From Eumeta japonica (taxonomy: Eukaryota > Arthropoda > Insecta > Lepidoptera > Psychidae), in the NCBI GenBank assembly GCA_005406025.1, contig BGZK01000074.1, forward strand, positions 124,001-188,000: 64,000 nt of DNA, in the 5' to 3' direction. Positions within the stretch are counted from its first letter, which is position 1. Every line of letters begins with the position of its first letter. The translations under genes and the position numbers were made by a program. Below are positions 11,732 to 23,984 of this stretch, one piece after another. The notes below the pieces were generated by a model. It saw nothing but the letters and a program-made list of their open reading frames with translations. It was not told the origin of the DNA and did no database searches.

Positions 11732-12748
11732 AAGTGAAACTTATTTTCATATCGTAGACATTAAACTAATAATTTTTGGAATAATATTTCATTAAGGGTA
11801 TTGAAATCGCATCATCAATTTTAAATTTATTTTTGGAAAATTGGAATGATAATGGGAAATAATAAAAGTAGATTAGTTTTCCAAGTAATATTTTTATTCA
11901 ACTCTGTTTTAGGATACTTTTACATAATTCTTAACAATTATTTAGGTGCTATACAAACATTAACGCTTGCATTTTTTATGATGTCTACGGCATCGTTCCG
12001 CGTTTAGTTGCTTTTGATGTAAAAGTTTTTCTATAACCACATTTTCAGATACAGGCTCACCACTTTGAACGGTGCTAGTACTCGGCATGGCCCCAAGATC
12101 TTTTTTCCTTTTTCTATAAGCACGTATTCTGTCAGCGTTCTGTTTTTTACGGCGTGAAATTAATTCATCGTCATTCATTTTTGCATTATTCTTCACTTAT
12201 TCCTCGATGATCAGTTTTTCGAACTCACCAGGTGTGTCGTTGCTCACCCAAAGCAAATAAATAACACTATTCACATTAAACACTATAAACACTAAACAAA
12301 ATAACGTGGAGCACTAGCGCAAATGAGTAATAATCTGTAAATAATCTGTACTATGGAGTGTATTCGCTGTGAGCGCAAAATTACTAATACTATAGCATTA
12401 AAGATGTATAGTTTGTATATGAGTGCTGACAGCGCCACCTAAAGGGAGTATTGGTACTATACATTGGTACTATTACACTGTACTGAACACAATACTCGCT
12501 TATTTTCAACGTAGTATAGGTAACTTCGCCCGTCCACATAACTCCGCCCGTCCCTATTGAATACTCTATAGTCTATACACTACACGGTCAGCTGATACGA
12601 ACTATAGGCGCCGCCATATTGGCCTTGACTGCTCTGACAAGCAGTGGAAGGGAGTGCCTTTCACTTTACCCCTACTCTGCGGCCGACTGTAATGCGACAT
12701 GCAAACGCAGACGAAAAAGTTTGAGACGATGTAATAAAAGTTTCACTT
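11732..12748. mobile_element. Possible small DNA element bounded by 11-bp inverted repeats
   Basis: AAGTGAAACTT at 11732-11742 recurs inverted at 12738-12748, enclosing the basic minus-strand ORF 11960-12196 and a non-coding half with paired 'CGCCCGTCC' words (about 12520-12560). The inverted repeat is short, so the boundary is tentative. No known superfamily recognised. Confidence 0.35.
11960..12196 (-). CDS. Short basic protein, transposon-like, function unknown
   Basis: 78 residues (MKNNAKMNDDELISRRKKQN at the start) with two basic blocks: NADRIRAYRKRKK (about residues 20-32) and NAERCRRHHKKCKR at the end, separated by a Ser/Thr/Val-rich linker. The repeated pattern NA(D/E)R.R..R/H.K.. 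resembles the basic N-terminal segments of some helitron- or transposon-encoded proteins in insects; that is a recollection of pattern, not a match. Nothing further is encoded downstream in frame, so it is likely a truncated fragment or one exon. Confidence 0.35.
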   Translation of the reverse strand: MKNNAKMNDDELISRRKKQNADRIRAYRKRKKDLGAMPSTSTVQSGEPVSENVVIEKLLHQKQLNAERCRRHHKKCKR

Positions 12749-13191
12749 AAAAAAACTGAAATTGGTCCACAATGGACGAAATTATAGCTGAGGAGTTCTG
12801 GTGACCATCTGTGGTCTTTTTCATCAATTCTAGGTCGCTAAATAATACTTCATAAACGTAAATTGTTGATTTATAGCCTAAAACAAAATCGCTATAAAAA
12901 TTATCCCATGTTTATAACGAGATATGAACGGCTACCATATTAAATCTCACCAAATTCTGTCAAGCTCTTTTCGGATCTTCAAAACAAATTTCGGAACAAG
13001 TAAATTGGCTTCATGAAATTCAACCCAACAAAGCCACAAGTTTTCGTGTTTACCGCTAAAAAAACCACTTGTTCCCCTTTTTGAAAACGCTGTTTCTGTT
13101 CTAGGAGAAGTGCTTCCAAAGGTGAAGTATGGATAAGAAGAGACTAGAAGCAAAGTAAAACTAGCTTCTAAAAATTTTGAAGTGCTTATAA

Positions 13192-13735
13192 ATGTACGAC
13201 TTTATGCCGTGTCATTTTTTTAATTTTTATAGGCATTTGGAGTACTATTGTCGCCTCTGGGCTGGGGCACTTCAATATCAACTGTTGTCTCTATATCGAT
13301 TCAGTGCTGAGCGTCTTAAATCTTCGTCGATCATGTTAATATTCAGCTACCTCTATCTGTTGGCTTTGCGATGAGATATAGCATCTTTACGCCTGTTTTA
13401 TCGTATATACTATGAGGAATGCTCTGAAGACCTATTCGATTCTGTTCCTGTCTTGTTGAATTCCTATATCATTACGCTCGCTGGAAATACCATCACCATT
13501 TCGATAGCTAGCATTTTATCACCGTAACTTTCACTGTTTCGTACAATTTTCTGCCGCGTACAGGAAACATTTGGAGTGATTTAGCATCAGTGGTATTCTC
13601 AATCAACTACGACCAGGGAGTCTTCAAGAAAAAAAAACCTATTCCTTTTTAAAAGACAAGCAACAGAATAGTAATTTCTTTGAGGTTGCGAGTGTCCTTG
13701 AGCGGCGGTGATCACTAACTCTGGAAGTTTTTTTC
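13192..13735 (+). pseudogene. Jockey-type reverse transcriptase C-terminus
   Basis: Plus-strand remnant. FYRHLEYYCRLWAGALQYQL (family: RVEYCSHLWAGAPQYQL), then EECSEDLFDSVPVLL, SYNFLPRTGNIWSDLASVVF, YDQGVFKKK and a 3' tail with 'GGTTGCGAGTGTCC', 'GAGCGGCGGTGATCAC'. Broken by frameshifts. It ends where an oppositely oriented tail begins at about 13735. Confidence 0.8.
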
Positions 13736-13835
13736 TAGATGCTTTTAAGGCAAGGTAAGTATGCAACCCACAAAATAGTAGGTGGTCACAGATGCCCATG
13801 GATACTCGCAACTCTAGAGGAATCACAAACGCTTT
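13736..13835 (-). mobile_element. Second jockey-type 3' tail, facing the first
   Basis: Minus-oriented tail. On the plus strand it reads 'GGTGGTCACAGATGCCCATG', 'ACTCGCAACTCTAGAGGAAT' and 'CACAAACGC', the reverse of the words just to its left at 13675-13725. The two tails meet 3' end to 3' end. Confidence 0.65.
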
Positions 13836-14160
13836 GCTGGTCTTTCAGTTAGAAATATGATATTTGATGGATAGATCTAAGGAAAGAGAATAGTGGACTG
13901 ATAGAAGGTAGAATAAGGAGATAGAAGGGGAAGCGAGTCATCAGAACTCTCGCATACTGGACGAAATGTAACGAACGAAGACTGTCGCTTAACGTGTGTA
14001 TTGTGTGAGAGTGTGGTATCTTATCGGTCAAATGAGCCCATTTTCGTGCTGAGCCACGTTAATCTCGGAATAAATCCCCCACATAAATCAATTATGATGC
14101 GTTTTCAAATCACCATTTAAAAATATACCGCTATATAATAACGTCCCAATATTGGACAGA

Positions 14161-14385
14161 GAGCGCTGATGGCTCGCTGGTTAAGAGCGTTGCATTTGAA
14201 CTGGAAAGTATTCCATCTTGAGCACTGGCCAAGTGGCAGATGAGTGTTAATGTTAACTTCAGTTAAATTAAATCACTCGCTGCGTGCCTCCGAAGGCATG
14301 TTAGCTCGTCAGTTTTCGAATTGTCGTGAAAGTGATGACAACGATCTTTAGCAGCCTCTGATCTGCATTGGACGAGCATGGAGAG
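14161..14385 (+). mobile_element. tRNA-derived SINE, copy 1
   Basis: The head GATGGCTCGCTGGTTAAGAG is a pol III A-box-like sequence (TGGCTCGCTGG). The B-box region is degenerate. The body contains 'AATCACTCGCTGCGTGCCTC', 'GAAGGCATGTTAGC', 'GTGATGACAACGATC' and ends 'CTCTGATCTGCATTGGACGA'. It aligns with 46320-46545 over its full length. Not a functional tRNA. Confidence 0.65.
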
Positions 14386-14436
14386 CTTAAAATCAAAACG
14401 TTTCAATCGGAAATAAAAATATGGAATTGTTACGTA

Positions 14437-14487
14437 TGTTGTTATATATATATAACAACAACATATCGATCAGTACGTGATCGATAT
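14437..14487. repeat. Two adjacent palindromes
   Basis: TGTTGTTA, an AT core and TAACAACA make one hairpin (about 14437-14460). ATATCGATCA-GTACG-TGATCGATAT makes the next (about 14463-14487). No gene nearby. Confidence 0.65.
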
Positions 14488-15214
14488 ATTGTGAGTCGCG
14501 AGTTTAGCACCCGCGACTCCCGCGTTGTGGCCAGCCAAGGCAACCGCTGACATGCCGCCGCTTTACACATACGAGGTATTTCAGGAGGCACAGGAATCCG
14601 CCGACAGGTAGCGCTCCGGGGTCTCCTTACAACGACGTCTCAGCTTCCGAATGCCTCACGCGCGTTCCGATCTTATAATTGTATTCTGGAAAATTATAGC
14701 ACATTCCAGTACGCGCTACAATTGAAGGTGACTAATTTACAGTATTCTGTACAGTGATCTATTGTTGTTTTGTTGCAATCGTTTTATTGTTTAAAATGAG
14801 TTATCCAAATGGTAATTGTGTCCAAATGCAGTATATACAGTTTGTTATTTTTGTTTACGATAATTCTCGTAAACTTGAAATTCTGACACACAACATGTCT
14901 ATTTTTAGGATTTAATTTTACAAAAACACTATCTGCTCTGTGCTCGATATGTTGAATAGAATATTTATTTAAACAATATCTAAAACTTTTCGTAATCGTA
15001 AATAAATTGTTTCGATATTGCAATCTTGTCACTGGTACTGACTATTTTCACCCATTAAAACTTTTAAAAGGGAAGGCGACTTGACGTTCCAGTGAAATAT
15101 CTCTTCGTTGATTTAGCCAAAGAGAAACTGAAATAATCAATAGGGCTAGTTCCCGATCGTGTAGCCCTGTCATTAATTAGTTATTTTTTTAATTCATTCG
15201 TGAGGGAAAATTAA

Positions 15215-15370
15215 AAAAAATAAAGACGTTATTTGCGGTCGTCTGTCGGCGGCGCGAGTACGTTCTGGGGCGTGTTCGCGCGGAGCACTCCCATTTCGGG
15301 AGACAAAGCGGACGACGGTCTTTTTGCTCGTCATAAAAACGGGGGCCTCGGGTAGGTCCACTGAAAGGAC
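15215..15370. other. GC-richer non-coding block
   Basis: CGGCGGCGCGAG, 'GGGGCGTGTTCGCGCGGAGC' and a CCCATTTCGGGAGAC segment in otherwise AT-rich DNA. No coding evidence in any frame. Confidence 0.3.
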
Positions 15371-15814
15371 TTTCTTTCAAAACATTCATTTGGAGAAATC
15401 AAGTTTCTCGCAAGTCTAAATGATGAACTTATGTTCGTAATAGAGTTCAGTTTCCGGCGGCAGGAATATGGAAATGACGTGAACTAGATAGAAATCATAA
15501 GTAAAGTAGATTAGGTATGTATTTCATAAAATAATTATTTTCTTAAATTTTTCGTATTAAAAAAAAATATTTAAGAACGTATTTTATAAAGCGAACAATA
15601 TATGTATTTAAAAATATATATTCTGTTTTTTACAATCCCCAGTATCTAATTTTCTAATTATCTAATTATTTATATTTATTTTTTGTGAAAAAGTATCTTT
15701 TATGACTATGCGGAGTATAAGTAATAATCTTGGCAATCCAGCATCAAGTACAAAGGACGTGTTTTGATAATTTAAACTTTTTAAAATAATTAATAATTAT
15801 TATTTGATACCATT

Positions 15815-16165
15815 GTCCACTCGCGACCTCGGTCGCGTGGACATAAAATGGATTTCTTTAACTGTAACTTTCCTGTGCTGATTCGACTCTCGGTCTCGCT
15901 TTGAATTTTGTCCCCCATTTCGATTCTACTTCTAAGTTTCATTCGCGGTTCCGCTTTTGATATTGATCTCGGTTCAGTCCTGATGGCTCTCTTGACTAGG
16001 ATTCTAATAGTGATCTCTTTGTCTAATTTCTGTCTTATTTACGGTTCTGACTTTAGCTCTATTCTCCAGTACGTCCATCATCCTCTCCTGGTTCTAATCT
16101 CAGTTCTTTTTTGTATTCTAACCTTATTCTAGATTCTAATCTCAGTCTCGTGACCGGATAAATGA
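15815..16165 (+). repeat. Pyrimidine-rich GATTCYGAT dispersed repeat, copy 1
   Basis: Head 'CGACCTCGGTCGCGTGGACA' and AAAATGGATT, then a long run of short variants of GATTCTGATCCC/TCGGTC words on the plus strand. The same layout recurs at 23985, 27003, 43285 (reverse), 44125 and probably 40085. Not convincingly coding; its open frames come from the biased composition. Confidence 0.6.
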
Positions 16166-16344
16166 CTAACATGATACCAATTTTAAATATTTCAAAATTG
16201 TTATAGACAATTTTTACATACTCTGTGTATTAAGTAATAAGACACGGTACTAAAGAAAAATCAAGATAGACCAGATTCAAGTCAAATCCGTTACTATAGG
16301 CCATAGAGAAGCACGTTGAGCCATTAATCTTGGACGTTGTTATC

Positions 16345-16420
16345 GCGTTGGTGACGACGGTCATTAACAACTCCCCAGGGGTCGATCCATGAGGGCCATG
16401 GGAGCCATGACCCCCCTGGG
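16345..16420 (+). mobile_element. SINE tail fragment
   Basis: 'GTTGTTATCGCGTTGGTGAC' and 'GACGGTCATTAACAAC' match the tail of the same SINE family. The following G-rich stretch (to about 16420) is not shared with the other copies. Confidence 0.45.
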
Positions 16421-17034
16421 CTGGGTTTTTGCCTTAGTATTACAATTGAATTAAAGCCTGATGTCTTGATTGAACCTGAATTATGTGACCCCCATTGCCT
16501 CGAAGGCTGGATCACTCCCTTGCAACTCTCAAACCAGCATTGATCCTGTGAGTTGGGCTAAGACCCACGCCCCTTAATATGTAATTATATTGGGGTAAAA
16601 CTGGTAATGCAGTTGCAATTAATACACATCAAAATTTGACTCGAAAAGGAAAATCTAAATATACTTATTTAGAAATTGTGATAGTAAAAATTCTTTTTCT
16701 GTTTTCATTCGCTTTGGAATTGATTTTCCGAATACTCAGGAGTGTGAAAAAGATTTGGCGCGCCTCTAGCTTCCAACGTAGTACAAAGTTCATACATAAG
16801 ATTCCACCCTTAAAAATACTGAAACACACCGATATTAACTTCTAAGCGGCAACTCTCGTACAAACTGACAACTGGCCGGCCGTCCCCGGTTATAGCCTTT
16901 CAAGTTTAGTTTCGATAAAGATAAACTGAATAAGCTGTTTTTAGCTCCTAACTAAAAATCGAATTGCTATCTTTTTATTTACAAAAATTGCCGTTCTCAT
17001 CCATACTTCTTTTCCTGATTGCTTTTTTAACACG

Positions 17035-17190
17035 CTTTTATTAGCTTCACTTGTATGTTTGTTTGTTTGCTTGTTTGTTTGTAACCGGCCCTTTTGAACT
17101 CGATTTTGACCCACTTTGAACGGTTAGATTTTATTGAAATTTTGTAGACTTATCAAGGATCGGTGACAATACAATAATTTGATAAGTTTG
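17035..17190 (+). mobile_element. RTE/SINE-like tail with TTTG repeat
   Basis: (TTTG)n/(CTTG) run followed by 'TTTTGACCCACTTTGAACGG', 'TTTATTGAAATTTTGTAGAC' and TTATCAAGGATCGGTGACAA, a word order common in lepidopteran dispersed repeats. Confidence 0.5.
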
Positions 17191-17809
17191 TCTAATTGTC
17201 CTGGTCAGGTTCGCCAGGATTAATTAATTTGGTTTGGTAATTCTATTTGGTATCGATGTAAATTCAATCAGTTCAAAATAGGGACTTACGAATAAACAGA
17301 ATTAATATAAAAAATAGGTACAAGGATTAATTCATACAATGTCATAATTTGATGTTGATAAAATATTTAGTTTTCTGAAGATTTGTTTTTGAAATTTAAA
17401 TGAATATAATTAAAATTTTGGATGAGAAGTTATTAAAGTTCATATTTTCAATTAACTCATCTATAAAGAAAATGGATTCATGATAAAATAATATTTCATA
17501 TCAAACTCTATAGTAAAAACGTCAAAACTGAATTATTCTCAGAAATTAAGACCACAAATTAAATCTTCTATTCGAAGAGAATTTCACAATCATCCGCCCT
17601 CTATCAAAAGTTTACAATACTATCGACTTCAGTATCATTTTTGAAAATTAACACCTTGACACTAACTCTCCCGTTCGGAAAGAATTTTCCATCCGTTCAC
17701 CCTCTGTCGTAGATTTACGATACTAAAAAAATGTGCGTCACGTCCAAACATTCACAAGAACTCTGAATGCAATTTTTTTTGACAATTGATCAAACTAAAA
17801 AGTATAAAA

Positions 17810-18104
17810 TAAATATAGTTTAAAAAACTAAAAAACACGCTTTGATGATCACATCGAACTAAAAAACGAAAAATAATTCTTAATATAGGCAGAAAATATA
17901 AATGAACGAAAAAAGATTAGTATTATTGGGAAAAAGCGTGGGGTGCTTTGTGCCATATTTTTTTCACTTATCAAGCACCCCACGCTTTTTTCACAATAAT
18001 ACTAATCTTTTTTCGTTCATTTATATTTTCTGCTTATATTAAGAATTATTTTTCGTTTTTTAGTTCGATGTGACCATCAAAGCGTGTTTTTTAAACTATA
18101 TTTT
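17810..18104. mobile_element. Long foldback (hairpin) element
   Basis: Two arms of about 135-140 bases form a near-perfect inverted repeat: left about 17810-17950, right about 17972-18104, with a loop of about 20 bases (TGCCATATTTTTTTCACTTA). Only a handful of differences are visible (for example GATGATCAC/GATGGTCAC, ATAGGC/ATAAGC), plus one 8-base duplication in the left arm. The inner ends read GCGTGGGGTGCTT. No coding frame. It may be a palindromic MITE, a foldback transposon, or an inverted duplication that could be transcribed into a long hairpin RNA. A target duplication is not evident in the AT-rich flanks. Confidence 0.9.
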
Positions 18105-18109
18105 ATGTA

Positions 18110-19690
18110 TAGAGCGAGATCCTTAAGGGTTAATTTTAGAAATTTTCTCCCAGAGGATGTTTAATTAACAAAAGGTACCAAAAGGTTAACAAAAAGTACC
18201 TAGTACTTAAATATAGTTATTTTTAGTAGTTTCGCTTCGGCGGTTACCGAACAGTTAGAACATGTCTTTCTGTGTGTGCAGATCCAAATATTAGGAAGTT
18301 GTGAAAATGTATCAAGGGTTGTAAACAACTTTTGCACATTTCTTAAGCAAATATTTTTTTTTACTTATTAGTTTCCGAATTATCATTTTTTATATTCCAT
18401 AATGACTGGAGTGTGCCATAGTTTAATATGACCTGATAAGTGTAAGTTTACATCGATAGAGCGCAACTGAAGCGGCAGAAGCGGCAAAGAGAATATCAAT
18501 GAATCCCACGCCGACGGTAATAATGTGTCTCCTTTGCTATCTTTTTTATACTACTTAATTTTAGTATCCGTGCGATCGTCTAGGAGTGCACTGACCTAGT
18601 TACATAATCCAGGTGATTAGTTTAGAAACCAACACCTATTTTAGACAAGAAAGACAACACCTATTTTAAAAGCAAATAAATATAGATTAGATATATTTTT
18701 TCTTAAAAACAATATTTTACAAGCGTTAATAACACTTAGTACTAGAAGTTTTACAGCTGCAGAATACGCCGCTGTGCCTTTACTTTTCGGACTATGCGGA
18801 AGCGACGCCGGGAAAATTCGAAACCTACCGAGAACGATAAGGGGTTGAAAAGTCGCCAGGCGATTCTCGAGTGATTATGAACGCATTAAAAAAAATTAAA
18901 TAAAATCTATGTCAATGCAGATCCGCTTCTTTAGGCAGCCGTGTTATTTAATTATTTCTTAATCGGTTTGCACTTGAATTTTATAATAGTGTTTAGAGTG
19001 TAAGGAATTTGTCGTCTACTGATTAGCAACCTGGGTAAGTTGTACTTGATAATTTTATTCATTGCGCCATGACCACGCGTCCAGGCGCGACCACAGCACC
19101 GCGCGCGTTTTGAGGTGTGCTGTGATACTCGTATCGCCCGTTACTACCGCGACTGTTTGCGCTTTCGTTAACCACTGTGTGTAGTATCAATTTTTAAATA
19201 TTGAAATAAAAATGCACTAATGATCGTGAAAAATATGTGTATGCACATATTGATTCCTCTGATCGTTAACAACTCAATTTTATAAGAAATTCCCGAAAAT
19301 TAACTCGATTTTATAAGAAAGAAAGACGACTTGCATATATCACAAGGGTTCACTTTTGAATTGAACAAGCTATCTAATAGGTTTTTCGCGTTTATTATCG
19401 CACTTAGTCTCACAATTTGAACATCAAAATACGCCCACATTAAATGCTTATTTCGGCTTACTCCCGGTACCCACTTAACGGGTGCTATGCGTATTCGTGC
19501 TAGAATCGAAATTTATTGACTATTCGCAGGTACAATTTAGCGGCAATTGAAAAAGGTCAGCACTTTAACAAATACCATTCGTACGAACGGGCGGGGGTCG
19601 TTCACTCGCCCTCCCGATAAGATTACACTTTTACGACTAAGGAACTTATTTACTTTTGCCAACGGGACAGGCTGTTGACGATTTATTTGA
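18110..19690. other. Intergenic, nothing recognised
   Basis: AT-rich, with a GC-richer 19070-19160 patch. No coding or repeat structure seen. Confidence 0.45.
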
Positions 19691-19699
19691 CGATTACGT

Positions 19700-19800
19700 T
19701 TCGTTTTTAGGGTTCCGAGCCAAAATGGCAAACAACGGAACCCTTATAGTTTCGCCATGTCCGTCCGTATGTCACAATCATTTTACTAGAAACTACAAGA
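19700..19800 (+). mobile_element. GGGTTCCG dispersed repeat
   Basis: 'TTAGGGTTCCGAGCCAAAAT', 'GGCAAACAACGGAACCCTTA' and 'TCCGTCCGTATGTCACA' form a recognisable lepidopteran repeat. GGGTTCCG and CGGAACCC form a small hairpin. Confidence 0.6.
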
Positions 19801-19809
19801 TATATAATT

Positions 19810-22800
19810 ATAAAATTTACAGTATAGGTGTTTTGTATAAGCTGTTAATTAGTTTAATAGTTAAATAACAAAAATACATATTTCTGGGGGAAGGGGCAAT
19901 CTATACATGTAACAGAAGCTGACAAAAATTTTTTTTAGCAAACATATACTTGTGGCACTTATTTCGACAGTTTTTTTAAAAACATTTCTAAGCATTCGCT
20001 CCGAAAGAGGCATAAATTGTGTTCTCCCTTTTTTTAACCATATCTCTAAAATATGTACAAATGTTACAAAGGTAACGCTTTAAATACTTTCAACAAAAAT
20101 TATTTTGAACATGATCGGATATACGGCTTCTGAGTTATTGCCGAAAAATTGCGCTTCTCGACAAAAGGACGTAAGTGCACTAAGATACGCTTTTTTGCTG
20201 ACGCTTTTTTGCTGGCGCTTTTTAGTCTACACTAATTTCAGAGTAATAGTCGACATACCTACTTGTTTCTTTAGTTCTAGGCGACTAAAGTTCTGATGTG
20301 CGGGAAACATGAAAAAATGTAAAAAAATAGTTTTTCCATCTGTAGTATATTTCTTTGTAATAATAACAGGTTTGGTGCCCTAAGTTGATCATGGTCCGAC
20401 ATGGTCAATTTTTTCTGTTGTTGGGTTCGTTTAAATTTTTGTTATATTTCGTAGTGCCTTTCCGATAGTTATAGTTATTGAGACTACCGCGGCTTTGGCG
20501 TTAATTTGACCGTCTGATAGTAAATATAAGCCTGTTTCACAAATCGTATACTTGACGGTATAATGAGCTGTCTGAATTTTCAGATCAGAAATATTCTTGA
20601 AGACATATATCTTTGGGTGTGTCAGGGAAAAATGATGAGAGCGAATTTTTACGACGCGCGCGCACACCGACATCTAAATCTACACCACGCAGTCTAAATG
20701 AGAGAATTTTGTTTCTGAATTTTAATTCAGGTTAACCCATTTTATCGACAAATTTAAAAGAAAAATAAATGTTATCACACATATTTAAATATTGTAGGGA
20801 GAGTACGACCACGAATACTACCCATCTTCAAATGCTGTTTTATGGAACACCGAAATACATATTAGATAAGTATGATACAGCATCTAGAACGTGCAAGTGG
20901 AGCCGCTTTGTTTACTTCTTATCAACTGGCGCTAGTACAAGGTCGAGTTTCTGGTGACCAGAGTTGCATGGATGCGTTTACCGGTGTGCACAGAAATCGC
21001 ACCAATAAGTACCGTAAAATTAATATTATCCTTTTACAGCTGTGTATGTCTTTTTTTGAATTCAGACTACTTATGCTTTCTTCGTATTGAAAAATTGTTA
21101 ATTATTAATTATAAAAAAAAAATGTAAAAAAAACGCATTTTATTTTTACTAGGAGAAAATTTTATTTCGATGCTCTAAAATAGAAATAGCCGGAACTGCC
21201 TATGATTTAAAAGATGTAACACAACACGTCACATAAATAAATAAAATAAAATCACAAGGATATTAATTTTTGTCTAGGAATGCTCTTGAAAGGCATTTTA
21301 ACTGCGACCACTACAAAAAAAAGTAAGGACATGTACCGATTGTGCGTGAGAACTATTAAGTATGTTCGAGGTAGTTATTCAAATATTTCTGAGTTTTCAT
21401 ACAAAACTTGTTTTATATCAATACGATTAAAATATATTTATATATAATTAATATCAATCATTATTTATATGTGTGTGTGTTTTAAATTATATATGGTGGT
21501 GAATGATATTTATTGATAATTTCTCGTGAACACTAGCGATATACATGTTTTTTCATTATACACCTTTTTAAAGTACATTTATAGATTTTAGATTTTTATA
21601 GAAGTTAATTGTTGGTATCTATTATTTTTATTTCTATTATCATTATGACTTAATAAATACTTTATTCTCTTTATTTTTGGTACGTTAATTGATTCTATAT
21701 ACATGTATATATATAAAATTAATGAAGTTTATATATATATATATATAAACTTCATTAATTTTGCGAATTTGTTTTAACGAACTGAAAGTACGTACTGGCA
21801 CACGAGATGAAATTTTTGGACTTCTTTTTGTTTTGTTACGTCACAGAAGTATAACTTCTTACTTGCATACATAAGTGCACACACACAGTTTTTTTTAATG
21901 TTGTACACTCTCATCGTAAATTAAAATTTCACTACCGGTCCGGGAATAAGAGAAAGAGAAGAGTTGGCCGTAAACTCCCTCGAGAATCACAACTCGCGTT
22001 GCGATTCAAATTGTCTTGAGATGAGATTAAAACCGTTTCTGATTCCGACGAGCTTGCGGCTGTTGTTGCGGTTAACGTATCCTAACCTATTCTTTTTGAT
22101 TTTATTATTGACGTGAGTGATGGAAAAATTGGCAACGATTGCCCTAGAAAATCCTATGTAGGCCATGTTGGTGGCATATTTAAAAAGGGTCAAGTTTTAA
22201 ACACCCGAAACCGACGAGCTTGCATGAAAAGATTGATTGATGGATGTCAGTGAAGTAAGAGATCATAAGATCATAACCATGTGGAAATCTGTAGTCTCTG
22301 CCTACCCTTCTCGGAGAAAGGCGTGATATTATATTATTATTATATTCTATTTTATACCCTATAAATTTATTTCGTAGCTAAGGTTTACTTTTTGGGGTTA
22401 CGTACTTCAATGTGCTTTAAAGGAAACTATTATAGGATCGTTCCGATACCTCTCAAGGTCCTTTTTATCATAAATATTTTTAAGTATCAAGTTGAAAATA
22501 ATATCAAATATTGAGGTCTACGGCTCCTTGTAGGTGCAAAAATCAAGTTCCAATACGAAATTTATTACATTATTGTGGCATTAAATATACGACAATTTAT
22601 TGCGGCATATTTTGATAACAATCAAAGCCTATAAGTTACTTAGAATCATAAAGTTAGGCAAGAACCGAGGTCTCGCAGCAAAATTAAGGGAAGGCATCTG
22701 AAAACCATTAAATCATTGTTATACCACCTAAAAAAATATGTAATTAAAAACTGACATTTACAGTTTGACTATGGGTTGAGATTTAAACCGATCTAAGCAG
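19810..22800. other. Intergenic, only the 21715 palindrome stands out
   Basis: AT-rich with short GT and AT microsatellites (about 21468-21480, 21728-21750). No coding signal. Confidence 0.45.
21715..21762. repeat. 48-bp perfect palindrome with (AT)n core
   Basis: A perfect 24+24 inverted repeat without spacer: outer arms AAAATTAATGAAGTTT and its complement around an alternating TA core. The outer 16 bases are not simple repeat, so this is more than a microsatellite. Confidence 0.95.
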
Positions 22801-22822
22801 GAGCGTTTTTTAAGTTCCCACT

Positions 22823-23560
22823 ATGAAAATTCATGGTTTTCAAAAATTGCAATATGTAAAAACTTCCACCGCTATTGGCATCGAAGAGTGGGAAAAATCG
22901 TTGAGGCTCATGCTTGCACATATAATTAAGCTTGTACGGGACCATCAGAGTTCTATTCGCATGCATTCGTTGTTTTTCTTTGCATATTACTTTTTAGTTG
23001 AGGCATTTGATGAAATATTTTTTGTTTTAAATAGCATACTATCATCAAGATACAGTATTCAGCAGCAGCCGATTAACGCGCTCAGCATCAGCAAATCAGC
23101 AGCTAATTAATAATTCCGGTGTTGAAGAGATGTCGACAGTAAATATTCCTATTCGGCTCCGGTGAAAGCATCGGCCGTCGCACAACCCTTGTAGCGGCGA
23201 AGGGCTTCTATTTCGCATTTGCTATGAAAAGAATTCCTACATCAGAACAACACTGGCCTAATCGTTATCGATGATCAGAACGACTAAGGTATGAGTATAT
23301 CATTGCTTAACGTTCGCATGGCGAAGCCAGATTTTGTTTTTGATGTGTCTATCGGTATAGAAGAATTATTTCGTTTATTATTTCAGAAGCCACACCATTA
23401 TGGGCTCCTAGGCCTTTATAAAGAAACTTTTAACATATCGTTTATGATGGCCATATATTGGTCCCGTTGTTGATCGAACGAGAAAGATTTCCATCAAATA
23501 TAATACAGTTCAACAGCTCATTCAGGCAATAGATACTGCACCGATGAACTATAATCAACG
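22823..23560 (+). pseudogene. Unclassified coding-like fragments
   Basis: Three stretches look protein-like: 22823-23107 (IEEWEKSLRLMLAHIIKLVR near the start), 23291-23473 (IEELFRLLFQKPHHYGLLGL) and about 23460-23567 (DRTRKISIKYNTVQQLIQAI ending in TAA). The recurrence of GIEE-type starts and the last amphipathic piece suggest a broken transposon ORF, but I cannot place the family. All are separated by stops. Confidence 0.2.
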
Positions 23561-23984
23561 CATTTAATACATTTTTATTTTATTTTATAAAGTTTATGAT
23601 TTTAAAAAGATAAATACAATCGAGCCAAGACTCCAATTCGTGTTGAATTCACTGTAAAATCCAAGCCTTGATAGCCGACGCCGCGTGCTTGCCGTTAGAA
23701 CGACGTAGCTTCAAAGTTAAACACAGTAACGTTTTGGAAAGTAGGTCGGGAGCTTCCGGGCGGCGGGCCCTGCCCACGCGGCCGCAGCCAGCTGTCCTAG
23801 GTGAGCTCGCGCACCGAATAGGCACTAAAAATGTATGACTACTTTATAAATTCCTGAATAAATGAGATACATTTTCTGAATGTAGCATTAACATCGTAAC
23901 CGTAGGTAAGTGGCATGTGTGTCACTGGCGTAGGACATAGCGTTTTATTAGGAACTTAAATAAATAGGTAAAAGGTTCTTTTTT

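Noticed and set aside
14161..14240. tRNA gene
   Set aside because: A-box-like head only; no proper anticodon arm, B-box or acceptor pairing. Better explained as a SINE head.
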